Positions 8,813-16,967 of a stretch of 64,000 bases of DNA are shown piece after piece. Position numbers and translations under genes: made by a program. The notes under the pieces were generated by a model. That model did not search any database. It saw only the letters and a program-made list of their open reading frames with translations, and was not told the DNA's origin. This stretch comes from Anaeromyxobacter paludicola (lineage in GTDB: Bacteria; Myxococcota; Myxococcia; Myxococcales; Anaeromyxobacteraceae): the NCBI RefSeq assembly GCF_023169965.1, contig NZ_AP025592.1, forward strand, positions 4,486,001-4,550,000, written 5' to 3'. Each line of letters starts with the position of its first letter. Position 1 is the stretch's first letter.

Positions 8813-9727
8813 TTACGGCCGCAAGTCGCTGCCGGCGACGGCGAGCGCCGGCCGGGGCAGCGCGCCGAGCGTCTCGTCGCCCGCCTCGACGGCGGTGAGG
8901 CGCCGCGCCGCCAGGTCGAGGTACCTGGGGTCCATCTCGAGCCCGAGGAAGCGGCAGCCGGCGCGGACCGCGGCGACGCCGGTGGTGCCGGAGCCGCAGA
9001 ACGGGTCGAGGACCAGGTCGCCCGGCGCGGCGCTCGCGGCCACCACGCGCTCGAGCAGCGCCACCGGCTTCTGCGTCGGGTGGCGGCCGTGCAGCTTCTC
9101 GCGCGGGCCGGGCGTGGGGATGCCCCAGACCACCTGCTCGCCCTCGGGCTCCGGCCGCTCGCAGATCGACCAGAGGTCGCGCATCTGCTTGCCGCCGTTC
9201 TCGGCCTTCATGTCCCGGTAGTTGAAGCGGTGGGCGAGCGGCTTCGACTTCATCGGGCTCGCCCAGAGCAGGAGCTCGGTCGAGTGCGTGAAGAAGCGGC
9301 AGGCGAGGTTGGGCGAGGCGTTCGGCTTGTACCAGGTGACGGTGTTGAGCAGGTGGAAGCCGAGCCGCTGCATGGCGTACCCGACCCCGAAGATCACGTG
9401 CTGGGTGCCGGAGATCCAGATGGTCCCCGAGGGCTTGAGCGCGCGGCGGCAGGCGGCGAGCCAGCGGGTGTGGAAGTCGAGGTCGCCCTCGAGGCCGCGC
9501 GACGCGTCCCACTCGCCCTTGTTGACGCTCACCCGCTTGCCACCCTGGCAGGTGGTGCCGCCGTTGGAGAGCATGTACGGGGGGTCGGCGAAGATCAGAT
9601 CCACCGAGCGAGGCGGCAGGCGCTCGAGCGCGGCGATGCAGTCCCCCTCCACGAGCGCCCAGCTCTGGCCGGCGCGGGAGGTGTTCGGGAGGTCGTTCCA
9701 GTCGTGCAGGTCGAGCCGTCTCGCCAT
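8813..9727 (-). CDS. Solitary type II DNA methyltransferase (N6-adenine/N4-cytosine, beta class)
   Basis: The order of motifs is circularly permuted as in beta-class enzymes: DPPY (motif IV, residues 48-51) comes first and the SAM-binding DPFCGSGTT (motif I) comes near residue 245, followed by GLEMDPRYLDLA. The segment after DPPY (LSNGGTTCQGGKRVSVNKG then EWD) closely resembles DpnA/DpnM-II-type enzymes that modify GATC, so GATC is a plausible but unproven target. No restriction endonuclease gene is adjacent, so it may be an orphan, regulatory methyltransferase. ATG 9727 is chosen because homology begins there; the longer frame upstream is antisense to the next gene. Length is 304 residues. 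Confidence 0.85.
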   Translation of the reverse strand: MARRLDLHDWNDLPNTSRAGQSWALVEGDCIAALERLPPRSVDLIFADPPYMLSNGGTTCQGGKRVSVNKGEWDASRGLEGDLDFHTRWLAACRRALKPSGTIWISGTQHVIFGVGYAMQRLGFHLLNTVTWYKPNASPNLACRFFTHSTELLLWASPMKSKPLAHRFNYRDMKAENGGKQMRDLWSICERPEPEGEQVVWGIPTPGPREKLHGRHPTQKPVALLERVVAASAAPGDLVLDPFCGSGTTGVAAVRAGCRFLGLEMDPRYLDLAARRLTAVEAGDETLGALPRPALAVAGSDLRP

Positions 9728-9736
9728 GGTCAACCC

Positions 9737-9764
9737 AGGATATGGGCGATATCGATCCTGTCGA
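9737..9764 (-). promoter_or_regulatory. Promoter of the DNA methyltransferase
   Basis: On the minus strand TCGACA (9764-9759), a 16-base spacer and TATCCT (9742-9737). Transcription would begin near 9730, only about three bases before the ATG. The spacer contains GATC and ATCGAT, which could be targets of the enzyme itself if it recognises GATC. Confidence 0.5.
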
Positions 9765-9832
9765 ATTTCCTGCCGCGAGCCGCTATTCTCGCCCGCCTTT
9801 TCGGGCCCCCGCCCTCCCTGGAGAACCTCGAC

Positions 9833-10789
9833 ATGGCCGACCCCACCGGACCCTCGCCCCTGGCCTACTGGCTCGAGGAGGCGCTCACGAGCTGGATCCT
9901 GCCGCTCGCCGCGCTCGCGATCGCCGTCATCGCGGGGCTGCTCTCCTTCGCGGGCGTCCTCTCGGAGCAGGCGACCGGAGCGGTGGTGGTGGTGGCGGCG
10001 CCCTTCGCGGCGGCCTTCTTCATGCTGCGCCCGCTCGGCGAGGGCGGGCACTCCTCGCTCGCGCGCGGGCTCGTCGCCGCGGCCGCGCTCGCGACGCTCG
10101 TCCTCACCGCCTGGCCGGCCCTCTCGGCGGTGGCGCCCGGGGAGCCGCTCTTCCGGGGCGAGCTCGCGCGAGAGGGCGACGCGATGGCGCTGCCGGACGG
10201 CTTCTCCGGGAAGGCGCGGCTGCTCGTCGCCGGCCCGCTGCGCCAGGGCGGCGAGCCGCAGGTGAGCTTCGGCATCTCCGGCGCCGCCGAGCCGGTGGAC
10301 GGCAAGCTCGAGCGCACCTTCAGCACCGCGCGCGTGGGCCGGAGCGGGCGCGCCCGGGTCGCGCACGACCACACCGCCGACTGGTTCGAGGCCTCCATCC
10401 CGCCCGGCACGCGCGAGCTGAAGCTCACGCGGCTCAACGGCCAGCTCGCGGGGCCGCTCCTGGTGGCGGGCTACCGCGACCTCCTGCCGCACGGCCTCCT
10501 GCTCGCGCTCTGCGCGGCGGCGCTCCTCCTCGCCGCCGCGGCCGACGCGCGCTTCGGGCTCAAGGGCAACACCGCGGTGGCCTCCGGCATGTCCCTCTCG
10601 TTCGGGCTCCTGGTCGCCTTCAACGCCACGCCGAGCGGCGCCGTCGGGCCGGCGGTGGGCGGCGTGGTCCTCGGCGCCATCGTCGGCTCGCTCGCCGGCT
10701 GGATCGCGGAGCTCGTCATGCGCCGGCTGGTGCGGCCCGAGCAGCGGCTCGCCGCGAAGAAGAAGCGGCCGGGCGCGGAGGCCGCCTAG
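9833..10789 (+). CDS. Hypothetical integral membrane protein
   Basis: The protein has 318 residues. Hydrophobic segments are visible at about 22-42, 48-66 and 78-98, then a soluble domain (~105-215, beta-rich, with KARLLVAGPLRQGG and SFGISG), then three or four more membrane segments (~218-300), the last Gly-rich (VGGVVLGAIVGSLAGW). It ends with a Lys-rich cytoplasmic tail. CTGGAG lies a few bases before the ATG. I do not recognise a family. It is followed 23 bp later by queG on the same strand, but no functional link is evident. Confidence 0.65.
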   Translation: MADPTGPSPLAYWLEEALTSWILPLAALAIAVIAGLLSFAGVLSEQATGAVVVVAAPFAAAFFMLRPLGEGGHSSLARGLVAAAALATLVLTAWPALSAVAPGEPLFRGELAREGDAMALPDGFSGKARLLVAGPLRQGGEPQVSFGISGAAEPVDGKLERTFSTARVGRSGRARVAHDHTADWFEASIPPGTRELKLTRLNGQLAGPLLVAGYRDLLPHGLLLALCAAALLLAAAADARFGLKGNTAVASGMSLSFGLLVAFNATPSGAVGPAVGGVVLGAIVGSLAGWIAELVMRRLVRPEQRLAAKKKRPGAEAA

Positions 10790-10812
10790 ATGCCTGGGTG
10801 GGAGCACTGAGC

Positions 10813-11859
10813 TTGGCCGCGCTCGACGCCGCCTTCGTGAAGCGGGCCGCGCTCGAGTGCGGCTTCCACAAGGTGGGCGTCGCCCGCGCCGATCCGCTCG
10901 ATCCCCGGCCGCTCGACCGCTTCCTGGCGCACGGCTGGCAGGCCGACATGGCCTGGCTCGGCGCGCAGCGCGAGGTGCGGCTCGACCCGGCGAAGCTCCT
11001 CCCCGGCGCGCGGAGCGTGGTGGCGCTCGCGGTCGGCTACGCCGTGCCGGGCCTCGTCGGGCCGGAGGAGGGCTTCGGGCGGGTGGCGCGCTACGCCCGC
11101 GGCCGCGACTACCACGCGGTCCTCAAGAAGAAGCTCAAGGCCTTCCGCGCGCGGCTCGCCGAGCGGGACCCGGAGGCGCGCACCTTCGCCGGCGCCGACC
11201 TCGGCCCGATCATGGAGAAGGCCTGGGCGGCCCGCGCCGGGATCGGGTGGGTGGGGAAGAACGGCTGCCTGCTCACCACCGATCTCGGGAGCTGGGTGCT
11301 CCTGGCCGCGCTCATCATCGACCGCGAGCTCGAGCCCGACGCTCCGCACCCGGAGCGCTGCGGCTCCTGCGCCGCCTGCCTCGACGCCTGCCCCACCGGC
11401 GCCATCCCGGAGCCGGGGTTCGTGGACGCGCGCCGCTGCCTCTCGTTCTGGACCATCGAGCGGCGCGGCGACGTGCCCGCCGAGGTGGCCGCGCGGCTCG
11501 GCCCCTGGGGCTTCGGCTGCGACGACTGCCAGACGGTCTGCCCCTGGAACCTGGCCGCCGGCGAGCGCTGCGACCCGGAGCTCCTGCCGCGCGAGGGGCG
11601 GGCGGCCCTCGACCTCGACGCGGTGCTGCGGCTCACGGAGGAGGAGTACCGGGCCCGCTTCTACGGGACCTCGCTCGCGCGGGCCCGCTACGAGGGGCTC
11701 GTGCGCAACGCCGCCCTCGCCGCGGCGCAGGCGGGCGACGCCCGGCGCGTGCCGCTCCTGCGCCCGCTCCTCGCGAGCCCGTTCGAGGGGGTTCGCGCGG
11801 CGGCCCGCTTCGCCCTCGCGCGGCTCGATCCCGCCGCGGCGGGGCCGGGACCGGACTAG
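10813..11859 (+). CDS. queG: Epoxyqueuosine reductase
   Basis: QueG carries out the last step of queuosine synthesis in tRNA, reducing epoxyqueuosine with a cobalamin and two [4Fe-4S] clusters. Both ferredoxin-type motifs are present in the expected order: CGSCAACLDACPTGAI and, about 50 residues later, CDDCQTVCPWN. The N-terminal region carries the family segments VGVARADPLD and WLGAQREVRLDP. The C-terminus ends in a HEAT-like stretch (RVPLLRPLLASPFEGVRAAARFAL). TTG 10813 is preferred because GGGAG lies eight bases upstream; GTG 10798 is an alternative. Length is 348 residues, normal for the family. A YgfZ-type protein follows directly. Confidence 0.9.
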   Translation: MAALDAAFVKRAALECGFHKVGVARADPLDPRPLDRFLAHGWQADMAWLGAQREVRLDPAKLLPGARSVVALAVGYAVPGLVGPEEGFGRVARYARGRDYHAVLKKKLKAFRARLAERDPEARTFAGADLGPIMEKAWAARAGIGWVGKNGCLLTTDLGSWVLLAALIIDRELEPDAPHPERCGSCAACLDACPTGAIPEPGFVDARRCLSFWTIERRGDVPAEVAARLGPWGFGCDDCQTVCPWNLAAGERCDPELLPREGRAALDLDAVLRLTEEEYRARFYGTSLARARYEGLVRNAALAAAQAGDARRVPLLRPLLASPFEGVRAAARFALARLDPAAAGPGPD

Positions 11860-11860
11860 G

Positions 11861-12805
11861 ATGCCTTTCGCCATGACGCTCACCGAGAAGCTCGCCGCCG
11901 CTCGCGCCTGCGCCGCCGTCGCCCCGATCTCCCGGCGCGGGGTGCTCCGCTTCACCGGCCAGGACCGCCAGGACTACCTGCACCGGATGCTGACGCAGGA
12001 CGTCGCCTCGCTCCGGCCCGGCCAGTCGGCCTACACCGCCGTCCTCGAGGCCAAGGGGCACCTCGTCGCGGAGGGCTTCCTCCTCGTGCTCCCGGAGGCG
12101 CTCCTGCTCGCGGTGGATCCGGCCGCGCTCGCGGGGGCGCGGGCCCACCTCGAGAAGTTCGTGATCATGGACGACGTGGTGGTGGAGGACGCCTCGGAGG
12201 CCTTCCGGGTGCTGACCGCGCTCGGGCCGTCCGGCGTGGAGCGGGCGCGCGCGCTCGCCCCGGAGGCGCCGGCCATCGCCGAGCCCCGCCGCGGCGCCCC
12301 GGCCCTGGACCTCCTCGTCCCGCCCGAGGCGGCGGAGCGGCTCCGGGCCGCGCTCCTCGAGGGCGGGGCGGCGGCGCTCGACGAGGCCGACCTCGAGGTG
12401 CTGCGCGTCGCCGCCGGCGTGGCGCGCTGGGGCGCGGAGCTCGACGGCAAGCGGCTGCCGATGGAGGCGGGGCTCACGCGCGCCGCGATCCACTTCGGCA
12501 AGGGCTGCTACCAGGGGCAGGAGATCGTGATCCGCGCCACCGTCCGCGGCCACCTGCAGCGCGGCCTCGTGGCCCTCGCCCTCCCGCCCGGCGCCGCGGC
12601 CGGCGCGCCGCTCACCGCGGACGGGCAGGAGGTGGGGCAGGTGACGAGCGCCGCCGACGCGCCGGAGGGGCGCATCGGCCTGGGCTACGTTCGCCGGGCC
12701 CACTGGAAGGAAGGCGAGCGGCTCGGCTGCGCCGGGGGCGAGGCGACGGTCACGCGCGTGGTGGTCGAGGACGGGCTGCCCGTCGAGCGGGGCGCGCCCT
12801 GCTGA
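11861..12805 (+). CDS. ygfZ: YgfZ/GcvT-like folate-binding protein (Fe-S cluster maintenance)
   Basis: This 314-residue protein belongs to the aminomethyltransferase-like family whose Escherichia coli member YgfZ helps assemble or repair certain iron-sulfur enzymes with tetrahydrofolate. The diagnostic KGCYQGQE motif is intact (about residue 213), and the N-terminal LRFTGQDRQDYLHRMLTQDV segment fits the family. The start is ATG 11861 or ATG 11873; the second has AGGA at better spacing. It lies one base after queG, whose product needs two [4Fe-4S] clusters, so co-expression would make sense. It is convergent with the alcohol dehydrogenase, 28 bp away. Confidence 0.85.
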   Translation: MPFAMTLTEKLAAARACAAVAPISRRGVLRFTGQDRQDYLHRMLTQDVASLRPGQSAYTAVLEAKGHLVAEGFLLVLPEALLLAVDPAALAGARAHLEKFVIMDDVVVEDASEAFRVLTALGPSGVERARALAPEAPAIAEPRRGAPALDLLVPPEAAERLRAALLEGGAAALDEADLEVLRVAAGVARWGAELDGKRLPMEAGLTRAAIHFGKGCYQGQEIVIRATVRGHLQRGLVALALPPGAAAGAPLTADGQEVGQVTSAADAPEGRIGLGYVRRAHWKEGERLGCAGGEATVTRVVVEDGLPVERGAPC

Positions 12806-12833
12806 CCGGCGAGCGCCCGGCGCGGTGGCGCGT

Positions 12834-14054
12834 TCAGCTCGCCGCCGCGCCCGCGCCCGCCGCGAGGCCCGGCTTGATGAGCACCTTGGTGTACCCCGGC
12901 TCGCGGCGGTCGAACTTCTGGTAGGCGTCCGGCGCCTCGCTGAGCGGGATGCGGCGCGAGACGATGAAGCTCGGCCGGGCGCGGCCCGCGATGATGAGGT
13001 CGCGCAGGAGCAGGCTGTAGGCCCGCACCGGCGTCTGCCCCATCCCGAGCTGGATCCCCTTCTGCCAGAGCTGACCCCAGGGCAGCTGGAACTCGCCGTT
13101 CTGCGCGGCGCGCCCCTTGGCGCCGGGGTCCTGCGGCAGGAACACGCCGATGAAGCCGAGGTGTCCGGTCGGGTTGATGATGTCCACGAGCTGCTCGGTG
13201 AGGGACATCGGGGACTCCTTGCTCGGGTCCTCGAAGTCCTTCGCCTGGTAGCCGACGGCGTCGATGCCGCACATGACGCCGGCCATCTTCTCCTCGCCCC
13301 GCCGCATGGCGCCGCGCACGAGCGGGTTCTGCATGCGGATGTTCCGGATCTGCTCCGCCGGCGGCCCCTTGGTGAAGTCGATGGGGATGGCGCCGATCCG
13401 CTGCGCCTTCTCGAGCCGCTCCGGGACGGCGTCCACCACGTACACCTCGGCCGCGCCGCGGATCATGGCGCTGTACGCGGCGAGGAGCCCGACCGGTCCG
13501 GCGCCGAAGATGGCGACGGTGGTGCCCGGCTTCACGTTCGCGAGCTCGGCGGCGTGGTAGCCGGTGGGGAAGATGTCGGAGAGGAGGAGGAAGTCGTCCT
13601 CCAGCTCGTCGCCCGGCGTGCCCGGCAGCTTGATGCAGTTGGCCTCGCCCCAGGGCACGCGCAAGAGCTCGGCCTGCCCGCCGCGGTAGGGTCCCATCCC
13701 CACGTACCCGTACGCCGCGCCGGCCGCCTCGTCGTTGGTGACGAGGCAGGCGTTGCTGTAGCCGCGGGCGCAGTTGAAGCAGGTGCCGCAGGAGACGTTG
13801 AAGGGGAGGACCACCCGGTCGCCCTTCTGCAGCTGCTGGACCGCGCTCCCGACCTCCTCGATCACCCCCATGTTCTCGTGGCCCATCACCACGCCGGGCT
13901 TGGCCGCGGTGCGCCCCTCGTACATGTGCAGGTCGCTCCCGCAGATCCCGGCGGTGCTGATGCGCACCAGCACGTCGGTCGCGCTCTCGATCCGGGGATC
14001 GTCCACCTTGTCGACCGAGACCTTGCCCGGCCCCTTCCAGACGACGGCTCTCAT
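12834..14054 (-). CDS. Zinc-dependent formaldehyde/alcohol dehydrogenase (glutathione-independent type)
   Basis: This is a 406-residue medium-chain dehydrogenase. Catalytic zinc ligands are visible as C38 in GICGSDLHM, the His of MGHEN, and the Asp of LLSDIFPTGYHA; the last motif is typical of formaldehyde-dismutase-like enzymes of the Pseudomonas FdhA type. Four structural zinc cysteines lie in CGTCFNCARGYSNAC. The NAD-binding motif is FGAGPVGLLAA. The chain is longer than ordinary alcohol dehydrogenases (~340) because of an insertion around residues 250-310, as in that subfamily. It likely oxidises formaldehyde or a short aldehyde or alcohol in the cytoplasm. It lies downstream of the candidate selenoprotein peroxiredoxin, beyond a repeat element. 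Confidence 0.85.
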   Translation of the reverse strand: MRAVVWKGPGKVSVDKVDDPRIESATDVLVRISTAGICGSDLHMYEGRTAAKPGVVMGHENMGVIEEVGSAVQQLQKGDRVVLPFNVSCGTCFNCARGYSNACLVTNDEAAGAAYGYVGMGPYRGGQAELLRVPWGEANCIKLPGTPGDELEDDFLLLSDIFPTGYHAAELANVKPGTTVAIFGAGPVGLLAAYSAMIRGAAEVYVVDAVPERLEKAQRIGAIPIDFTKGPPAEQIRNIRMQNPLVRGAMRRGEEKMAGVMCGIDAVGYQAKDFEDPSKESPMSLTEQLVDIINPTGHLGFIGVFLPQDPGAKGRAAQNGEFQLPWGQLWQKGIQLGMGQTPVRAYSLLLRDLIIAGRARPSFIVSRRIPLSEAPDAYQKFDRREPGYTKVLIKPGLAAGAGAAAS

Positions 14055-14115
14055 CGCGTTCGCTCCTCCATGCGGAGGAACGTCGTCACTGGACGGGGCG
14101 TTTGGCCCGGCCGGC

Positions 14116-14306
14116 GCGCCCCCTCCCTGTCCCTCCCCCGCTGCGCGGGAGAGGGGAAGAGGGGCGCGGGGTGGGCCGGTCGGGACCTCGAGCCGCAGCC
14201 TGAGCGCGCGGCGCTCCCTCCCCGCCGGATCGCGCGGCGCTCGGTCCCCGCAGGATCGCGCGGCGCTCCCTCCCCGCCGGGCGGGGAGGGCGGGGGAGGG
14301 GCGGCC
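14116..14306 (+). repeat. Expanded composite REP-like element
   Basis: It has the same left and right palindromic units as 5077-5203, but between them a short unit (GATCGCGCGGCGCTC followed by a CCCCGC arm) is partly repeated about three times. The right half ends in the same GGGGAGGGGCGGCC sequence. It lies between the peroxiredoxin and the dehydrogenase, both on the minus strand. Confidence 0.7.
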
Positions 14307-14328
14307 AGCGGCCCCCGACGCCGCTCTC

Positions 14329-14817
14329 TCAGCGCCCCCGCATCGGGCAGGAGGTGATCGCGCCCGCGGGGTCGATGGCGTCCGACCCGCTGCGCACCTC
14401 CTTGACCATCCCGTCCTGCGCCACGACGTAGGTGGCGCGGTTGGCGAGCCCGACCACCGGGATGGTGCCGCCGTACTGCCTCGCCACCTTGCCGCCGTCG
14501 TCCGAGAGGAGCGGGTACGGGAGCTTCAGCTCCTCCTTGAACTTCTTCTGGTTCTCGATCGAGTCGGTGGAGATGCCCACCACCTGCGCGCCCTTCGTCG
14601 CGACGTCCGCGTACCGGTCCCGGTACGCCGAGAGCTCGCGCCGTCAGCCGGGGGTGAAGTCCTTCACGTAGAACGCCAGGATGACCGGCCCCTCGGCGAG
14701 CAGCTTCGAGAGCGTGACCGGCCGCCCTTCGGTGTCGGGCAGCGTGAAGTCGGGGGCCTTGTCGCCGGCCTTGAGCGGGGAGGCGCCGAGGAGGATGGCG
14801 AGCAGCGGGGCGGTCAT
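14329..14817 (-). CDS. Peroxiredoxin (AhpC/TSA) with in-frame UGA at the peroxidatic position: candidate selenoprotein
   Basis: Read from ATG 14817, the chain begins [28 protein letters not shown], then [13 protein letters not shown]. It meets TGA at 14646-14644 and continues without another stop to TGA 14331-14329 ([35 protein letters not shown]). In this family the residue after TPG is the peroxidatic Cys, so the UGA (codon 58) lies exactly where a catalytic Cys or Sec belongs. A hairpin follows 15 bases later (14609-14628). Only one Cys remains, near the C-terminus (ITSCPM), and could be the resolving residue. The product, 162 residues, would reduce peroxides. The alternative is a Cys-to-stop mutation (TGC/TGT to TGA). 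Confidence 0.75.
14609..14628 (-). promoter_or_regulatory. Candidate bacterial SECIS hairpin
   Basis: GCGTACCGG-GA-CCGGTACGC starts 15 bases after the UGA. With the two top pairs open it becomes a 7-bp stem with a six-base loop GGGACC, so G occupies the first two loop positions, and the loop begins 22 bases from UGA. These match the general bacterial SECIS rules. Caution: it encodes AYRDRYA, a motif whose high-GC codons are palindromic by themselves. Confidence 0.55.
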
Positions 14818-14922
14818 TCCCTGGCTCTAGCGCCGGGCGGGGCGGGACGCACGACTCTCGCGGGCCCGACGCGTTCACCCGCCGTGTCGATGCGCGTCGC
14901 GGGTCCGCGGGCGGCGGGCGGC

Positions 14923-15336
14923 TCAGCCGCGCAGCTTCTCGTACCGGCTCGCCAGGAGCGCGATCTCGTCCCGGTGGTAGAACCCGGTCTGGTCGGGCAG
15001 CTCGCCCACGGGCCGGGCCGAGTAGCCGGAGAGGGGCGGGTGGGGCTCCGGCTCGCCGCCCGAGACCGCGCCCGCCAGGACCAGCGCGAGGTGCCAGTCC
15101 GGGCCGACCTGGTGCTGGCGGGTGCCGACCACCTGCACGTCCTCGAGCTCCAGGCCGAGCTGCCCGGCGAGGACGCGCGCCGCCGCCTCGCGCGGCTGCT
15201 CGCCCTCGCGGAGGAGATCGCAGGGGAGCCACCAGCGTCCGAGCTGGGCCTGCCCGAAGAAGCCGCCCATCACCTCGGCGACGAAGACGCGCCGGGCCTC
15301 GAGCAGCAGCGGCAGGACGTCCACCCGGATCACCAT
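14923..15336 (-). CDS. Nudix-fold protein with degenerate Nudix box
   Basis: The protein has 137 residues. Residues ~33-60 (GRWWLPCDLLREGEQPREAA, then ARVLAGQLGL) align with the Nudix box GX5EX7REUXEEXGU. The first Gly, one Glu and RE are kept, but the two glutamates of EEXG that bind metal are replaced (AGQLG). The fold is therefore likely but hydrolysis doubtful. Its ATG lies inside the last codons of the upstream 3-hydroxyacyl-CoA dehydrogenase (ATG overlaps TGG TGA, seven-base overlap), so the two are translationally coupled. The C-terminus has HRDEIALLASRYEKL. Substrate or ligand is unknown. Confidence 0.65.
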   Translation of the reverse strand: MVIRVDVLPLLLEARRVFVAEVMGGFFGQAQLGRWWLPCDLLREGEQPREAAARVLAGQLGLELEDVQVVGTRQHQVGPDWHLALVLAGAVSGGEPEPHPPLSGYSARPVGELPDQTGFYHRDEIALLASRYEKLRG

Positions 15337-16184
15337 TCGTAGAACCCCCGTCCCGACTTCTTGCCGAGCTTCCCCTCGGCCACGAGGCGTCGCAGGATCG
15401 CGGGGGGCTCGAAGCGGGCGCTCCCGAGCTTCTGGTGGAGGTACTCGGCGATGGCGAGGCGGACGTCGAGGCCGACGAGGTCGGTGAGCCGCAGCGGGCC
15501 CATCGGGTGGCGGTAGCCGAGCTCCATCGCCCGGTCGATGTCGGCGGCGCTGGCGACCCCCTCCTCGAGGAGGCGCATCGCCTCGAGCCCGAGCGCCACG
15601 CCGAGCCGGCTCGTGGCGAACCCCGGCGAGTCCCGCACCTCGATGGCGGTCTTGCCGAGCCGCGCGGCGAAGGCGCGGGCGGCCTCGACGGCGTGGGCGG
15701 CGGTGTCCGGCGCGCGCACGATCTCGAGGAGCTCCATCACCGGCACCGGGTTGAAGAAGTGGAGCCCGAGGAAGCGGCCCGGCTGCGGGAGGCCGGCCGA
15801 GAGGTCGGCGATGGCGATGGAGCTGGTGTTGCTCGCGATGAGCGCCGAGGCGCGGCAGAGGCCGGCGACGCGCGCGAGGAGGGCCCGCTTCAGCGCGAGG
15901 TCCTCCGGGACGGCCTCGACGACGAGGTCGGCGCTGGTGACCGCCTCCTCGAGATCGGTGGTGACGAGGATGCCGTCGAGGGTCCGCTGCTTCTCCGCCG
16001 GGGTGAGGCGCCCCTTCTCGAGCGCCCGCTCGACGCCGTCGCGGATGCGGGCGACCGCCCCGTCGAGCGCCTCCTGCCGCTCGTCGCAGAGCCGGACGGA
16101 GAAGCCGGCCAGCGAGGCGACCTGGGCGATGCCGTGCCCCATCGTCCCCGCCCCGATCACCGCCACGTTCTCGAGGTCGAACAT
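15330..16184 (-). CDS. 3-hydroxyacyl-CoA dehydrogenase (PaaH/Hbd type)
   Basis: This is a stand-alone 284-residue enzyme that oxidises (S)-3-hydroxyacyl-CoA with NAD in fatty-acid beta-oxidation or butanoate metabolism. The N-terminal Rossmann motif is VAVIGAGTMGHGIAQV. The catalytic segment LGLHFFNPVPVMELLEIV contains the conserved His and the NPVP motif, and DSPGFATSRL marks the start of the C-terminal dimer domain, as does GYRHPMGPLRLTDLVGLD. Length is typical of the short, single-function form (~282-290). ATG 16184 has GGGGAG nine bases upstream. A coupled Nudix-like gene follows. The chain-length preference cannot be read from sequence. Confidence 0.9.
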   Translation of the reverse strand: MFDLENVAVIGAGTMGHGIAQVASLAGFSVRLCDERQEALDGAVARIRDGVERALEKGRLTPAEKQRTLDGILVTTDLEEAVTSADLVVEAVPEDLALKRALLARVAGLCRASALIASNTSSIAIADLSAGLPQPGRFLGLHFFNPVPVMELLEIVRAPDTAAHAVEAARAFAARLGKTAIEVRDSPGFATSRLGVALGLEAMRLLEEGVASAADIDRAMELGYRHPMGPLRLTDLVGLDVRLAIAEYLHQKLGSARFEPPAILRRLVAEGKLGKKSGRGFYEW

Positions 16185-16494
16185 GCTGGCGTCGCTCCCC
16201 TCTGAAGCCGGTCCCTTTCCAGCCTTAGCGCTCCGCCCCCGCGCGTGGCAAGGAAAGCCCGGATGCGGGAAAAGGCCTACATTTCGCGACCTGCGGGGCC
16301 GGCGGACCGGAGGCGGCCGGGGCGGCACCTCTCCCCTCGGCGCCGCTCGCCCCTCCCAGGGCCGGCGCGTCGCCGGCCGGCGGTGAGAGAATCCCGGTCC
16401 AGCCGGCGCGCGGCGGGTGAATGCCGGCCGGGCCGGGTTCGTCGGAACGGGGACGGGCCGAAGTGGTAGTACAGCGGGAAGGGGAACGGACGAC
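16185..16494 (+). other. Intergenic region between divergent genes
   Basis: About 310 bases separate the dehydrogenase (minus) from the lipoprotein (plus). On the minus strand TTGCCA and TAAGGC, 18 bases apart, form only a weak promoter match. I see no gene, repeat unit or strong hairpin. A start-like AAGGGGAA Shine-Dalgarno is at the right end. Confidence 0.4.
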
Positions 16495-16950
16495 ATGAAC
16501 AAGGTCATCGCTTTCTTCGCCGTGGTGGGGGCGCTCTCGCTCGCGGGGTGCGGCAGCGAGGCCGCGAGCTGCTCCGGGCCGGTCACCGAGCCCGCGCCGC
16601 CGGCCAACAAGACCATCCAGTCCTGCACGCTCCAGACCGGCGCGCAGGCGACGCTGCACGTGCAGCTCTGCCCGTCCTGCGCGGACACCAACCCGCACTG
16701 CCAGGCGGAGTTCAACGGGAGCGCGCTCGAGGTGAACACCACCTTCTACACGTGCGACGAGACCCGCAGCTGCGCCGAGACCGGCTCCTGCGGCTTCCAG
16801 TTCAACAGCGTGACCTGCAGCATCATCGGCAACGTCCCGGCGCCGGGCGCCTACGACGTGCAGATCATCGGCGACAAGGCCGGCAACTTCATCTCGGCCG
16901 GCACCGTGCAGGTGGTGGCCGCGTCGGGCTCGACGAGCTGCAGCATCTAG
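16495..16950 (+). CDS. Cysteine-rich lipoprotein, unknown function
   Basis: The protein has 151 residues. It opens with a lipoprotein signal peptide ending in the lipobox LAGC (Cys at residue 18), preceded by AAGGGGAA at proper spacing. The mature part has about twelve further cysteines, several paired at short distances (CPSC, DTNPHC, TCDETRSC, SCGF, TCSI, SCSI), so a disulfide-rich periplasmic or outer-membrane-associated domain is likely. A C-terminal strand segment GAYDVQIIGDKAGNF suggests a small beta sandwich. I do not recognise the family. It is followed 17 bp later by a DCC-family gene on the same strand, which might supply thiol-disulfide chemistry; that link is speculative. Confidence 0.75.
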   Translation: MNKVIAFFAVVGALSLAGCGSEAASCSGPVTEPAPPANKTIQSCTLQTGAQATLHVQLCPSCADTNPHCQAEFNGSALEVNTTFYTCDETRSCAETGSCGFQFNSVTCSIIGNVPAPGAYDVQIIGDKAGNFISAGTVQVVAASGSTSCSI

Positions 16951-16967
16951 CGGCCGGCGGGTGAACC

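Noticed and set aside
14060-14310. CRISPR-like short repeats near 14.1-14.3 kb
   Set aside because: The repeats are adjacent without unique spacers of constant length and belong to the REP-like family.
12825-14357. Plus-strand 510-codon frame antisense to the alcohol dehydrogenase
   Set aside because: Shadow frame; the minus-strand dehydrogenase has all zinc and NAD motifs.
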